Of a stretch of DNA of 64,000 nucleotides, positions 53,000 to 59,491 are shown in pieces. Position 1 is the stretch's first letter. Each line of letters opens with the position of its first letter. Origin of the DNA: Aurantimonadaceae bacterium (GTDB lineage Bacteria > Pseudomonadota > Alphaproteobacteria > Rhizobiales > Rhizobiaceae); contig CANJKV010000006.1 of the NCBI GenBank assembly GCA_947474855.1, positions 1-64,000 on the forward strand, in the 5' to 3' direction. The translations under genes were made by a program, and so were the position numbers. The notes under the pieces are model-generated. The model made no database searches. It worked only from the letters and a program-made list of their open reading frames with translations, and had not been told where the DNA came from.

Positions 53000-53205
53000 C
53001 CGGCGGCGAGCTTCGCGAGGTCCGGCTCGCCGCCGGGCTGACGCAGAGGGAGTTCGGGGTGCGCCTCGGCTACCGCGACAGCCGCTCCACCGACGTCCTG
53101 ATCGGCCGGCTCGAGCGCGAGGAGCGGGCGCTGAACCCGCGCTTCGCCCTCCTCGTCGAGCGCACTTTCGAGGGTCCGGAGAATCTTCCAGAATTCGTTG
53201 TGTAG
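52996..53205 (+). CDS. Small XRE/Cro-type HTH regulator
   Basis: A 69-residue protein starting at GTG 52996, overlapping the previous stop (GTGA). It is nearly all helix-turn-helix: L-R-E-V-R-L-A-A-G-L-T-Q-R-E-F-G-V-R-L, then I-G-R-L-E-R-E-E-R-A-L. Its stop codon lies inside the first of two operators at 53202-53235. It is the best candidate for the repressor binding the 17-bp sites here and at 49371. Confidence 0.8.
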   Translation: MTGGELREVRLAAGLTQREFGVRLGYRDSRSTDVLIGRLEREERALNPRFALLVERTFEGPENLPEFVV

Positions 53206-53238
53206 ACCATTGATATACGTAGATCGATGATATACATA
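53202..53238 (+). promoter_or_regulatory. Promoter with two tandem 17-bp operators
   Basis: GTAGACCATTGATATAC (53202-53218) and GTAGATCGATGATATAC (53219-53235) are directly adjacent copies of the operator seen at 49371. TTGATA (53210-53215) lies 17 bases before TACATA (53233-53238), or 15 before TATACA (53231-53236), giving a promoter for the gene at 53285. Operators again cover the -35 and -10 boxes. Confidence 0.72.
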
Positions 53239-53284
53239 CAGAGCATGGACGGGCGAGGGCGACCCGCCGGAACGGAGAACGAAG

Positions 53285-53770
53285 ATGCTGAAGGTGGGTG
53301 ACAGGATCGAACGGAACCTCGGCCTGGTGTTCGAGGAGCCCGACGACCTGAGCGGCTGCGACGTCGTCGAGGTGCTACTCTCCACGGTCGTGGGCGGCAA
53401 GCCGGGCTCGGTCAACGTGACGGTGCGGGGCACGGCCCTGGCGGTACCGTTCCTCGTCGAGGCCCACGTCGACGACGGGGCCTTCGAGATCGCCAAGGCC
53501 TTCTACTGGCAACTGGAGGGGAAGGTTCTGAAGGGCGCCGATCCCGAACACCACACCGCGCTCCTCCGCCAGGTTGAGGATCTCGCCGAGGGCCTGCGCG
53601 CCTTCCTCGACAGCGGCGTCGTCGCCGAGTTCACGGAGACCATGCGCCCGCTCCAGCCGGCCGAGCTGTGGAAGGCCGGGCAGATCGGCTTCCTGGTCGA
53701 GAACCGGGAGCAGCTCGAGGCCGCCTGCGCCGAGGCCGTCGCCGACTTCAACAGCCGGCTCGCCGCCTGA
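53285..53770 (+). CDS. Hypothetical phage-type protein (161 aa)
   Basis: A 161-residue protein with GGAG before its ATG. It has a beta-rich start (V-G-D-R-I-E-R-N-L-G, N-V-T-V-R-G-T-A-L-A-V-P-F), and a helical rest. I do not recognise it. It is the first gene of an operon under the second operator pair and its stop overlaps the next start by one base. Confidence 0.7.
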   Translation: MLKVGDRIERNLGLVFEEPDDLSGCDVVEVLLSTVVGGKPGSVNVTVRGTALAVPFLVEAHVDDGAFEIAKAFYWQLEGKVLKGADPEHHTALLRQVEDLAEGLRAFLDSGVVAEFTETMRPLQPAELWKAGQIGFLVENREQLEAACAEAVADFNSRLAA

Positions 53771-54033
53771 TGCCCAACACGTTCTCCCGCCTGATCGCTC
53801 TCTGCGGCCTCACCCAGCAGGAGGCCGCGGACCACCTCGGCCTCGCCAAGCGCACCGTCGCAATGAAGGCCACGGACCTGCGGACGCCCACCGACGACGA
53901 GATCGGCCGCCTCGTCGACCTGTTCGACCGCATCTCCTCCGGCCGCCTGACGCCGGAGGATCCGCCCGGGGCGCACGAGCGCGCCCTGGCCCTCGTCGAG
54001 TTCGGCGCCCTCGCTCCGCTGCGGCGGCGCTGA
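53770..54033 (+). CDS. Small HTH protein
   Basis: An 87-residue protein starting with TGATG overlap. The first 60 residues form a Cro-like helix-turn-helix (L-C-G-L-T-Q-Q-E-A-A-D-H-L-G-L-A-K-R-T-V), the rest is a short helix and a basic tail. It is a possible second regulator of the element, or a DNA-binding accessory protein. Confidence 0.75.
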   Translation: MPNTFSRLIALCGLTQQEAADHLGLAKRTVAMKATDLRTPTDDEIGRLVDLFDRISSGRLTPEDPPGAHERALALVEFGALAPLRRR

Positions 54034-54050
54034 TCCGGAGCCCTGCGCCT

Positions 54051-54074
54051 GTCCCGCTCCCGCGAGAGCGGGAC
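54051..54074 (+). terminator. Hairpin between HTH gene and next gene
   Basis: GTCCCGCTC and GAGCGGGAC are perfect 9-base arms around a 6-base loop. No T-run follows, so it may be an attenuator or processing site rather than a true terminator. Confidence 0.35.
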
Positions 54075-54116
54075 TTCGGAGCGCTCCAACCCTCCAACCG
54101 AGAAGAGTCGCCAGCA

Positions 54117-54749
54117 ATGAAGGACATTCTGATCCGCCACGACGGCCGGCAGTTCCAGACCCGGACATCGTGGTACTCGCCCAACGGCGCCCGCCTGGCG
54201 CGCACCGGATGGGTCTACCCTCCCGACAGGCAGTCGCACTCCACCGACGACGCCGCCGCCGTCCTTCGCCTCGCCGCGATCGACGTCCACCACGAAGTGA
54301 GGATCACGGCCGAAGCGGTCGCGATCGTCGACGCCGCCCGCTCGACGCTGCCGGCCGACGTGCGGTCGGTCCCTCTCCGCGCCACGACGAGCGAGGCCGA
54401 GATCGCCGCCAAGCTCGAGGCGAAGGCCCGGGCGGCCGCCGAGAAGGAGCGCAAGGCTGCCGAGAAGGACGCCGATCTGCTGCAGCATCTCGTCGGCGCC
54501 GACGCCGACGCCATAGCCGGCGGCTACGAGGCGATGGCGATCCTCGCGCACTGGGACGGCGACGAGGCGACCGTCGTGAACGGACGGGGCTTCGGCTCGG
54601 TCGACACGCGCAGCGGCCACCGGCTGACCTCGCTGCCCGTCGGCCAGCGGACCCGGCGGGACGACGCCCTCGCGCTGAAGCTCGCCCGCCGGTACGCCGC
54701 GCAGCTGCCGGACGCGATCCGCCGCCGGGTCCGCGAGGTGCGCCCGTGA
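54117..54749 (+). CDS. Hypothetical phage-type protein (210 aa)
   Basis: A 210-residue protein. The first 45 residues are beta-like (I-L-I-R-H-D-G-R-Q-F-Q-T), a long charged Ala/Glu/Lys helix spans about 95-120, and a further segment contains W-D-G-D-E-A-T-V-V-N-G-R-G-F-G. No family recognised. Its stop overlaps the next gene (GTGA). Confidence 0.7.
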   Translation: MKDILIRHDGRQFQTRTSWYSPNGARLARTGWVYPPDRQSHSTDDAAAVLRLAAIDVHHEVRITAEAVAIVDAARSTLPADVRSVPLRATTSEAEIAAKLEAKARAAAEKERKAAEKDADLLQHLVGADADAIAGGYEAMAILAHWDGDEATVVNGRGFGSVDTRSGHRLTSLPVGQRTRRDDALALKLARRYAAQLPDAIRRRVREVRP

Positions 54750-54907
54750 GCGCCGTCGCCGGTCTGTCCGCATCCGAGCTGAAGGAGGCGCTCGACGCCG
54801 CCCTGGCCGAGAACGCCGACCTCCGCGCCCAGCTGGCGTGGGTCATCAGCCAGTCGTCCGCCGGCTACGCCCGCGGATCCATCCGCCGCCCGGGAGATGC
54901 TCGATGA
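54746..54907 (+). CDS. Small hypothetical protein (53 aa)
   Basis: A 53-residue protein starting at GTG 54746 and overlapping both neighbours. It is a single charged helix (S-E-L-K-E-A-L-D-A-A-L-A-E-N) with a basic tail. The coupling supports it being real. Confidence 0.55.
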   Translation: MSAVAGLSASELKEALDAALAENADLRAQLAWVISQSSAGYARGSIRRPGDAR

Positions 54908-56262
54908 AGCCCCGCCACCTGCTCGCCGCCGGCGACCTGTTCTCCATGCCCGCACCGACCCCCTCCCGGCCGATGATCGTCGACAGCTTCGCCGGTGGCG
55001 GCGGGGCCTCGACCGGCATCGAGATGGCGCTCGGCCGCTCCCCCGACATCGCGATCAACCACAGCGCCGCGGCGCTCGCCGTCCACGCCCTGAACCACCC
55101 GGACACGCTGCACCTGTCGGAGAACATCTGGCAGGTCGACCCGCTCGACGCGGTCGGACACCGGCCGGTCGGCCTCGCCTGGTTCAGTCCGGACTGCAAG
55201 CACTTTTCGAAGGCCAAGGGCGGCAAGCCGGTCAAGCGGAGCGTCCGCGACCTCGCCTGGACCGTCGTCCTGTGGGCGAAGCGCGCCAGGCCTTCCGTGA
55301 TCATCCTCGAGAACGTCGAGGAGTTCGCGACCTGGGGCCCGCTCGTCGAGACGCGGCCCGAGCACTGGACGCCGTGCCCGAAGCGGGAGGGCGAGACCTT
55401 CGCCCGCTGGGTCTCCGAGCTGCGGCGCCTCGGCTACAAGGTCGAGTGGCGCGAGCTGGTCGCGGCCGACTTCGGCGCCCCGACCACCCGCAAGCGCCTG
55501 TTCGTGATCGCCCGCCGCGACGGGCGTCCGATCGTCTGGCCGAAGCCGACGCACGGGCCGGGCAGGGCGCAGCCGTGGCGGACCGCCGCCGACGTCATCG
55601 ACTGGTCGCTGCCGTGCCCGTCTATCTTCGCGACGTCCGAGGAGATCTGGGCCGAGCACGGGATCCGGGCCCAGCGCCCGCTCGCCGAGGCCACGCTCCG
55701 CCGCATCGAGGCCGGGCTCGCCCGTTTCGTCCGCGACAACCCGCGCCCCTTCGTGGTGCGCCGGCCCGGCGACGAGCGCCTGGTCGCGGCCTTCCTGGCG
55801 CAGCACAACGGCGACACCAAGCCGTCCGGCCTCAGCTACCCCAAGCCCGGCCGGCCGCTCGACGCGCCGCTCTCGACGCTGACGACCTCGGGCTCGCAGC
55901 AGTCCCTCGTGTGCGCCTTCCTGGTCAAATACTACGGCAGCGCCGTGGGCCACGGCGTCGACGAGCCCATGCACACGGTGACGACGCGGGATCGGTTCGG
56001 CCTCGTCACGGTGACGATCGACGGCGAGACGTTCGCGGTCGCAGACGTCGGGATGAGGATGCTGACGGTGAACGAGATGTTCGCCGCGCAGGGCTTCCCG
56101 GCCGGCTACCGGACCGACGCGCTCGTCGACGACCGCCCGATCCCGCGGGCCGCCCAGGTCGCCTGCGCCGGCAACAGCGTCTGCCCTCCGCTCGCCGCCG
56201 CACTAGTGGGGGCCAACTGCGACCACCTCGTCGAGGCCGGCGTCGAGAGGATCGCGGCATGA
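54904..56262 (+). CDS. C5 DNA cytosine methyltransferase
   Basis: A 452-residue enzyme. Motif I is D-S-F-A-G-G-G-G-A-S, the catalytic loop is S-P-D-C-K-H-F-S (cysteine near residue 98), motif VI is E-N-V, motif VIII T-R-K-R-L-F-V-I-A-R-R, and the last motif is G-N-S-V-C-P-P-L. The target-recognition part lies between about 250 and 380. The S-P-D-C form is common in phage and prophage methyltransferases. No restriction enzyme is adjacent, so it is an orphan that probably protects element DNA. Both ends overlap neighbouring genes. Confidence 0.93.
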   Translation: MKPRHLLAAGDLFSMPAPTPSRPMIVDSFAGGGGASTGIEMALGRSPDIAINHSAAALAVHALNHPDTLHLSENIWQVDPLDAVGHRPVGLAWFSPDCKHFSKAKGGKPVKRSVRDLAWTVVLWAKRARPSVIILENVEEFATWGPLVETRPEHWTPCPKREGETFARWVSELRRLGYKVEWRELVAADFGAPTTRKRLFVIARRDGRPIVWPKPTHGPGRAQPWRTAADVIDWSLPCPSIFATSEEIWAEHGIRAQRPLAEATLRRIEAGLARFVRDNPRPFVVRRPGDERLVAAFLAQHNGDTKPSGLSYPKPGRPLDAPLSTLTTSGSQQSLVCAFLVKYYGSAVGHGVDEPMHTVTTRDRFGLVTVTIDGETFAVADVGMRMLTVNEMFAAQGFPAGYRTDALVDDRPIPRAAQVACAGNSVCPPLAAALVGANCDHLVEAGVERIAA

Positions 56263-56630
56263 CCCGCGTCAGCTCCGAAACCATCCACGCCGCCGCCTCC
56301 AAGATGCTCCGGTCCCGCCTGGGCGTCCGGCGCCTGCCCGACGACGCCATCCGGGTCCAGGCGGATCGCATCGGCTGGCTCGTCCACCTCCGCGAGCGCG
56401 ACGAGGAGCGGGTCGCCGAAATCTACCTCGACGAGGTGCACCGGGCGGTCGTCGCGGTGCAGGCGGACGGGGAGGACGAGGCCGCGGCGTCGGTGGCGAA
56501 GGCGCTGCAATGGACGCTGTGGAACCCGAGGAGGCGGGCTCAGTCGCCGTCCACCGGCGCCGCCGCGGCCAGCAGCTCGCCGGCGAGGAGGATCGCACGC
56601 CGGCAGTCGTCGGCTTCGAGCGTCGGGTAG
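56259..56630 (+). CDS. Hypothetical protein (123 aa)
   Basis: A 123-residue protein whose ATG overlaps the methyltransferase stop. Residues 1-90 look natural (helical, L-V-H-L-R-E-R-D-E-E-R-V-A-E-I-Y); the last 30 are low complexity and run antisense to the convergent DUF433 gene over about 90 bases. It ends the plus-strand run. Confidence 0.6.
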   Translation: MTRVSSETIHAAASKMLRSRLGVRRLPDDAIRVQADRIGWLVHLRERDEERVAEIYLDEVHRAVVAVQADGEDEAAASVAKALQWTLWNPRRRAQSPSTGAAAASSSPARRIARRQSSASSVG

Positions 56631-56764
56631 CTGTCGACGATCTCGGCGAGCGACAGGCCGTCGGCCAGGTTCTCGAACAGGACGGCGACGGGCACGCGGG
56701 TGCCGCGCAGGCAGGGCTGGCCGCTCATGACGCCGGAGCGGCGGACGACGGGATGATCGGTCAC
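56540..56764 (-). CDS. DUF433-family small protein
   Basis: A 74-residue protein starting at GTG 56764 (GTGA overlap with the upstream gene; an ATG at 56794 is possible). G-Q-P-C-L-R-G-T-R-V-P-V, then L-A-D-G-L-S-L-A-E-I-V-D-S-Y-P-T-L, is a clear DUF433 signature. DUF433 proteins often serve as antitoxins. The neighbour is not a known toxin. It is the last gene of the minus-strand operon. Confidence 0.85.
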   Translation of the reverse strand: MTDHPVVRRSGVMSGQPCLRGTRVPVAVLFENLADGLSLAEIVDSYPTLEADDCRRAILLAGELLAAAAPVDGD

Positions 56765-57243
56765 TCGTCGTCCTTTGCTTCCGAACTTGTGCAACGGTCC
56801 GTTGCACTATCGCCTTCGGAGTCCTCGCGCACGATCTCGACGCTGTAGTAGCCGCAGATCCAGCGCAATGCCCTTATGTCGCGGGCGCCCACGATCTTCG
56901 CCGCCGCCCGCCAGTCGATCTCACCCGACTGCCACGCCACCAGCGAGTCGCGGACCCATTCCTCGCCGAGCCTGACCATCTCGGCGACGACGAGGCGCCG
57001 CTCGTCCAGCGTCAGCTCCCGCACGACGTCGACACCGTGCTCGTCCGCGAGCCGCAGCAGACCTGTGAAATCGGTGTCGAGCACCCACGCCGCCGTCTCC
57101 GTGCTCGCCTCGCCGGCCGCCCACATCGCCGTCACGGCAGCGGGAACGTCGGCCGGCCGCTCGTCGAACGCCAACGCGATCCAGCGCTCGCGGGCGGCGC
57201 GGCGGGCGTCGTCGGGCCAGTGCCGCGTCTCGTCGTAGGTCAC
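56761..57243 (-). CDS. Hypothetical protein (160 aa)
   Basis: A 160-residue helical, acidic protein (E-I-D-W-R-A-A-A-K-I-V, A-R-D-I-R-A-L-R-W-I-C-G-Y-Y). The E-I-D-W-R piece recurs in the protein encoded at 57541-57846, hinting at a shared small domain. It overlaps both neighbours by four bases. Confidence 0.7.
   Translation of the reverse strand: MTYDETRHWPDDARRAARERWIALAFDERPADVPAAVTAMWAAGEASTETAAWVLDTDFTGLLRLADEHGVDVVRELTLDERRLVVAEMVRLGEEWVRDSLVAWQSGEIDWRAAAKIVGARDIRALRWICGYYSVEIVREDSEGDSATDRCTSSEAKDDE
56789..56807. promoter_or_regulatory. 19-bp perfect palindrome inside a coding end
   Basis: GTGCAACGG-T-CCGTTGCAC is perfectly symmetrical (9+1+9). It falls in the last codons of the gene at 56761. 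Similar sequence appears near 46598 and 58972. An operator or a hairpin for the mRNA are both possible. Confidence 0.45.
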
Positions 57244-57548
57244 GTGTCGTCCTCCGGCGGCAGCGCCTGCATAGCCCTAAGCCGCTCGACGATGCGGTCG
57301 TCGAGCCCGGTCGGATCGACCTCCAGCCGGTGACGCTCGGCGAGCAGCTCCACCGCCAGCGCCTCGCCGCCCTCCGCTCGCCGGCGCAGGCGGATCGTCA
57401 CGAGCGCCTCCTGCGCCGCCCGCCGCGCAGCACGACGCATCGCCGACGCCTCCGCCGGACGCAGATCGAGGCGCTCGACGAGGCCGAGCCAGCCGCACTC
57501 GCCGTCGAGCCAGCGGTCGATCGCGAGGTCCTCCGTCGCGTCACCCAC
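57240..57548 (-). CDS. Hypothetical protein (102 aa)
   Basis: A 102-residue helical protein starting at GTG. The start (I-D-R-W-L-D-G-E-C-G-W-L) shares W-L-D-G-E with the protein at 57541-57846. Overlaps both neighbours. No known family. Confidence 0.68.
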   Translation of the reverse strand: MGDATEDLAIDRWLDGECGWLGLVERLDLRPAEASAMRRAARRAAQEALVTIRLRRRAEGGEALAVELLAERHRLEVDPTGLDDRIVERLRAMQALPPEDDT

Positions 57549-57846
57549 GTGCAGCCTCCTCCAGGATTCTCATCGCGTCGGCCGACAGCCTGCCGTGGCT
57601 CGACAGCGCAAGGTCGACCAGCTCGGCGTCGCTCAGCGTCATCGCCAAGCGCAGGTTGTCGTCGCTCCGGCGCTGGCGGGCGGCGCCGCGTACCGTCCGC
57701 CAGTCGATTTCGGCCGCGTCCGCCAGGCGCTCCAGGTCCGCCTCGCTCGCGATGGTGCAGCCGAGGCGGCCGGCATGGCGCAACAGCGTCGTCGCGGTCT
57801 CGCCGTCGAGCCACAGGCGCAGCACGGCGTCGTCGAGGCGCGTCAT
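57541..57846 (-). CDS. Hypothetical protein (101 aa)
   Basis: A 101-residue helical protein with L-R-L-W-L-D-G-E-T-A-T-T-L-L and A-E-I-D-W-R-T-V-R. It shares motifs with the next two genes of the operon. Its stop lies eight bases inside the next gene. No known family. Confidence 0.68.
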   Translation of the reverse strand: MTRLDDAVLRLWLDGETATTLLRHAGRLGCTIASEADLERLADAAEIDWRTVRGAARQRRSDDNLRLAMTLSDAELVDLALSSHGRLSADAMRILEEAARG

Positions 57847-58025
57847 TCGTCGTCCTCCTCTCGGTCCGGCACGCTGTCGAGGATCCGCAGCGCCAGCTCC
57901 GGATCTCCTCGCGCCGCCCGTCTACGCATCATGTCGAGCCCGGCCGCTCCGAGGCGGCGTCGCTCGACCTCGGCCGGCGTGGCAGGCTGCCGGCCGAGGC
58001 GTCGAAGGTCGTCCTCGCCGATCAC
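57843..58025 (-). CDS. Small hypothetical protein (60 aa)
   Basis: A 60-residue basic-then-acidic protein (R-R-L-G-R-Q, then a helix ending D-R-E-E-D-D-E). Overlaps the phosphoesterase stop and the next start by four bases each. Confidence 0.6.
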   Translation of the reverse strand: MIGEDDLRRLGRQPATPAEVERRRLGAAGLDMMRRRAARGDPELALRILDSVPDREEDDE

Positions 58026-58900
58026 AGGCGGAAGTCCGACGGGCGGTCGATCGCAATGTCGATGTTCGCTCCGTCGACGGGCAGCAGCCCGTCCGTCTCG
58101 AGGACCAGACGCTCGTCGAAGATGCGATTCTCGATCAGCTCCGTCCGGGCGTGGTGGGCCGCATGGCGGTACCCGCGAGGATTGGCGAGGATCCGCGTAT
58201 GCCCCAGCCGGTAGTCACGGCGCTCGTGGATGTGGCCGTGGATCCAGTAGTCCGGGCGATAGCGCAGGATCAGCGCCTCCAGGTCGCTCGCGTACGCCGC
58301 GTCCAGGGGCTCGCGCAGGCCGCCGCACTGGAGCGAGCGGAGGCTCGGCGCGTGGTGCGTGACGACGATCGTCTGCCCGGCGAACGGCGTCGCCAGGTGA
58401 CGCTCGATCGCTGCGCGGTCGCGGTCGTGGGCGGCGCGGATGTGCCAGGGATGGAGGCGGCGGCGGTAGCTCTCGGCGCGGATGTAGCGGAAATCGTTGA
58501 GCCCCGTGCGAGCCGCCTCCTGGCCCGCCTGGTGGTCGCCCTGCCAAGCGAGATAGTCCGTCCAGAGCGTCGCGCCGATGATCCGGGTGCCGCCGATCTC
58601 GATCGCGTCGCCGTCGAGCAGGTGGATCCCGTCGCCGCGCAGGCGGTCGCGGAAGCGGCCGATCTCGCTGTGCAAATCCCCCCGCCAGAAATCATGATTC
58701 CCGGCGACGAGGATGATCGGCAAGCCGGTGCGGGCGCGCTGGTGCTCGAGCCACGTCCGGCCCATACGGCTCAAGCGGCCGGCGATGTCGCCCGCGATGA
58801 TGATCGCGTCGGCCGCCAGATCCTTGGGAATCTGGTAGTTGCCGAGCGAGGCGCGGCTGTAGTCGTCGTGGATATCGCTGATGATGTGGAAGCGTGTCAT
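58022..58900 (-). CDS. Calcineurin-like metallophosphoesterase
   Basis: ATG 58900 is preceded by GGGGAGA. The 292-residue enzyme has all five blocks: I-S-D-I-H-D-D near the start, I-I-A-G-D-I-A, V-A-G-N-H-D-F-W, V-V-T-H-H-A-P and W-I-H-G-H-I-H. It should hydrolyse phosphoesters with two metal ions. Phage versions process nucleic-acid ends or nucleotides. It heads the downstream half of the minus-strand operon, and possible operator sequences lie at 58957-58990. Confidence 0.92.
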   Translation of the reverse strand: MTRFHIISDIHDDYSRASLGNYQIPKDLAADAIIIAGDIAGRLSRMGRTWLEHQRARTGLPIILVAGNHDFWRGDLHSEIGRFRDRLRGDGIHLLDGDAIEIGGTRIIGATLWTDYLAWQGDHQAGQEAARTGLNDFRYIRAESYRRRLHPWHIRAAHDRDRAAIERHLATPFAGQTIVVTHHAPSLRSLQCGGLREPLDAAYASDLEALILRYRPDYWIHGHIHERRDYRLGHTRILANPRGYRHAAHHARTELIENRIFDERLVLETDGLLPVDGANIDIAIDRPSDFRL

Positions 58901-58950
58901 GGCGGTATCTCCCCGCAGCCGTCGGGGTCGCGGCATGGGCCGCTCCGACG

Positions 58951-59115
58951 TCACTGTTGTAGCACGGACTGGTGCACGTTCGGTTGCGGAATTCGTTCGA
59001 AACTCCCGCCCGGAGACGATTTCGAAGGATTTCCCTGCCGGCGTCCCTTCCGCTCGTCGAGCAGCCGAAGGAGCCGCGCCGCCGCCTCTCCGTGCGTCTC
59101 CGGCGACTCGCTCAT
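58951..59115 (-). CDS. Small hypothetical protein (54 aa)
   Basis: A 54-residue frame whose ATG overlaps the stop of the preceding gene (ATGA). Helical start (S-E-S-P-E-T-H-G-E-A-A-A-R-L-L-R-L-L), basic and polar tail. Overlap is the main reason to accept it. Confidence 0.5.
   Translation of the reverse strand: MSESPETHGEAAARLLRLLDERKGRRQGNPSKSSPGGSFERIPQPNVHQSVLQQ
58957..58990. promoter_or_regulatory. Possible operator before the phosphoesterase gene
   Basis: AGCACGGACTGGTGCA and the overlapping GTGCACGTTCGGTTGC resemble the palindrome at 56789 and the repeat at 46598. They lie 60-90 bases upstream of the phosphoesterase start, at the end of the gene at 58951. Confidence 0.35.
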
Positions 59116-59303
59116 CGCGGCCGCCGGAGGTTGTCGAGCTGCCAGCGCGTCACGATCTCGCGCATGCACTCGCGCCCGTCGGTGTCGACCCGGCTCCACA
59201 GGTCGGCCGCCTCGCGGACGAGAGCGACGACGTCCAGCCGGTCCTCCGCCTCAAGCCGCGCCAGGCGCCGGAGGACGCGCTCGTCCACGATCTCGACGAT
59301 CAT
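59112..59303 (-). CDS. Small hypothetical protein, tandem paralogue B (63 aa)
   Basis: A 63-residue protein. It aligns throughout with the protein encoded just upstream (59300-59491): both have R-L-A-R-L/I-E-A, L-V-x-x-A-x-D-x-W-S-R-x-D-x-D-G-R and x-L-D/x-x-L-R. The pair arose by tandem duplication. Function unknown; all-helical. Confidence 0.7.
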   Translation of the reverse strand: MIVEIVDERVLRRLARLEAEDRLDVVALVREAADLWSRVDTDGRECMREIVTRWQLDNLRRPR

Positions 59304-59491
59304 GGCCGGCCTCCGCGCAGCTGGTCGACGACGAGCTGCATCGCCACGACGCCGAGCATGCGCCGGCCGTCGGCGTCGAGGCGGGACCAGACGTCGACGG
59401 CTTGGTGGACGAGGTCGAGGGCGGGGATGCCCTCGACGGCTTCGATGCGGGCGAGGCGATCGCGGACGTCGCGGGGGAGAGCGAGGATCAT
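59300..59491 (-). CDS. Small hypothetical protein, tandem paralogue A (63 aa)
   Basis: A 63-residue protein coupled to the AAA+ gene stop and to its own paralogue by four-base overlaps. The conserved core is D-V-W-S-R-L-D-A-D-G-R. No family recognised. Confidence 0.7.
   Translation of the reverse strand: MILALPRDVRDRLARIEAVEGIPALDLVHQAVDVWSRLDADGRRMLGVVAMQLVVDQLRGGRP

Noticed and set aside
56540-57243. DUF433 gene and its neighbour as a toxin-antitoxin pair
   Set aside because: DUF433 partners are usually PIN-like (Mut7-C) proteins; the 160-residue neighbour lacks acidic nuclease motifs and the genes belong to a longer operon.
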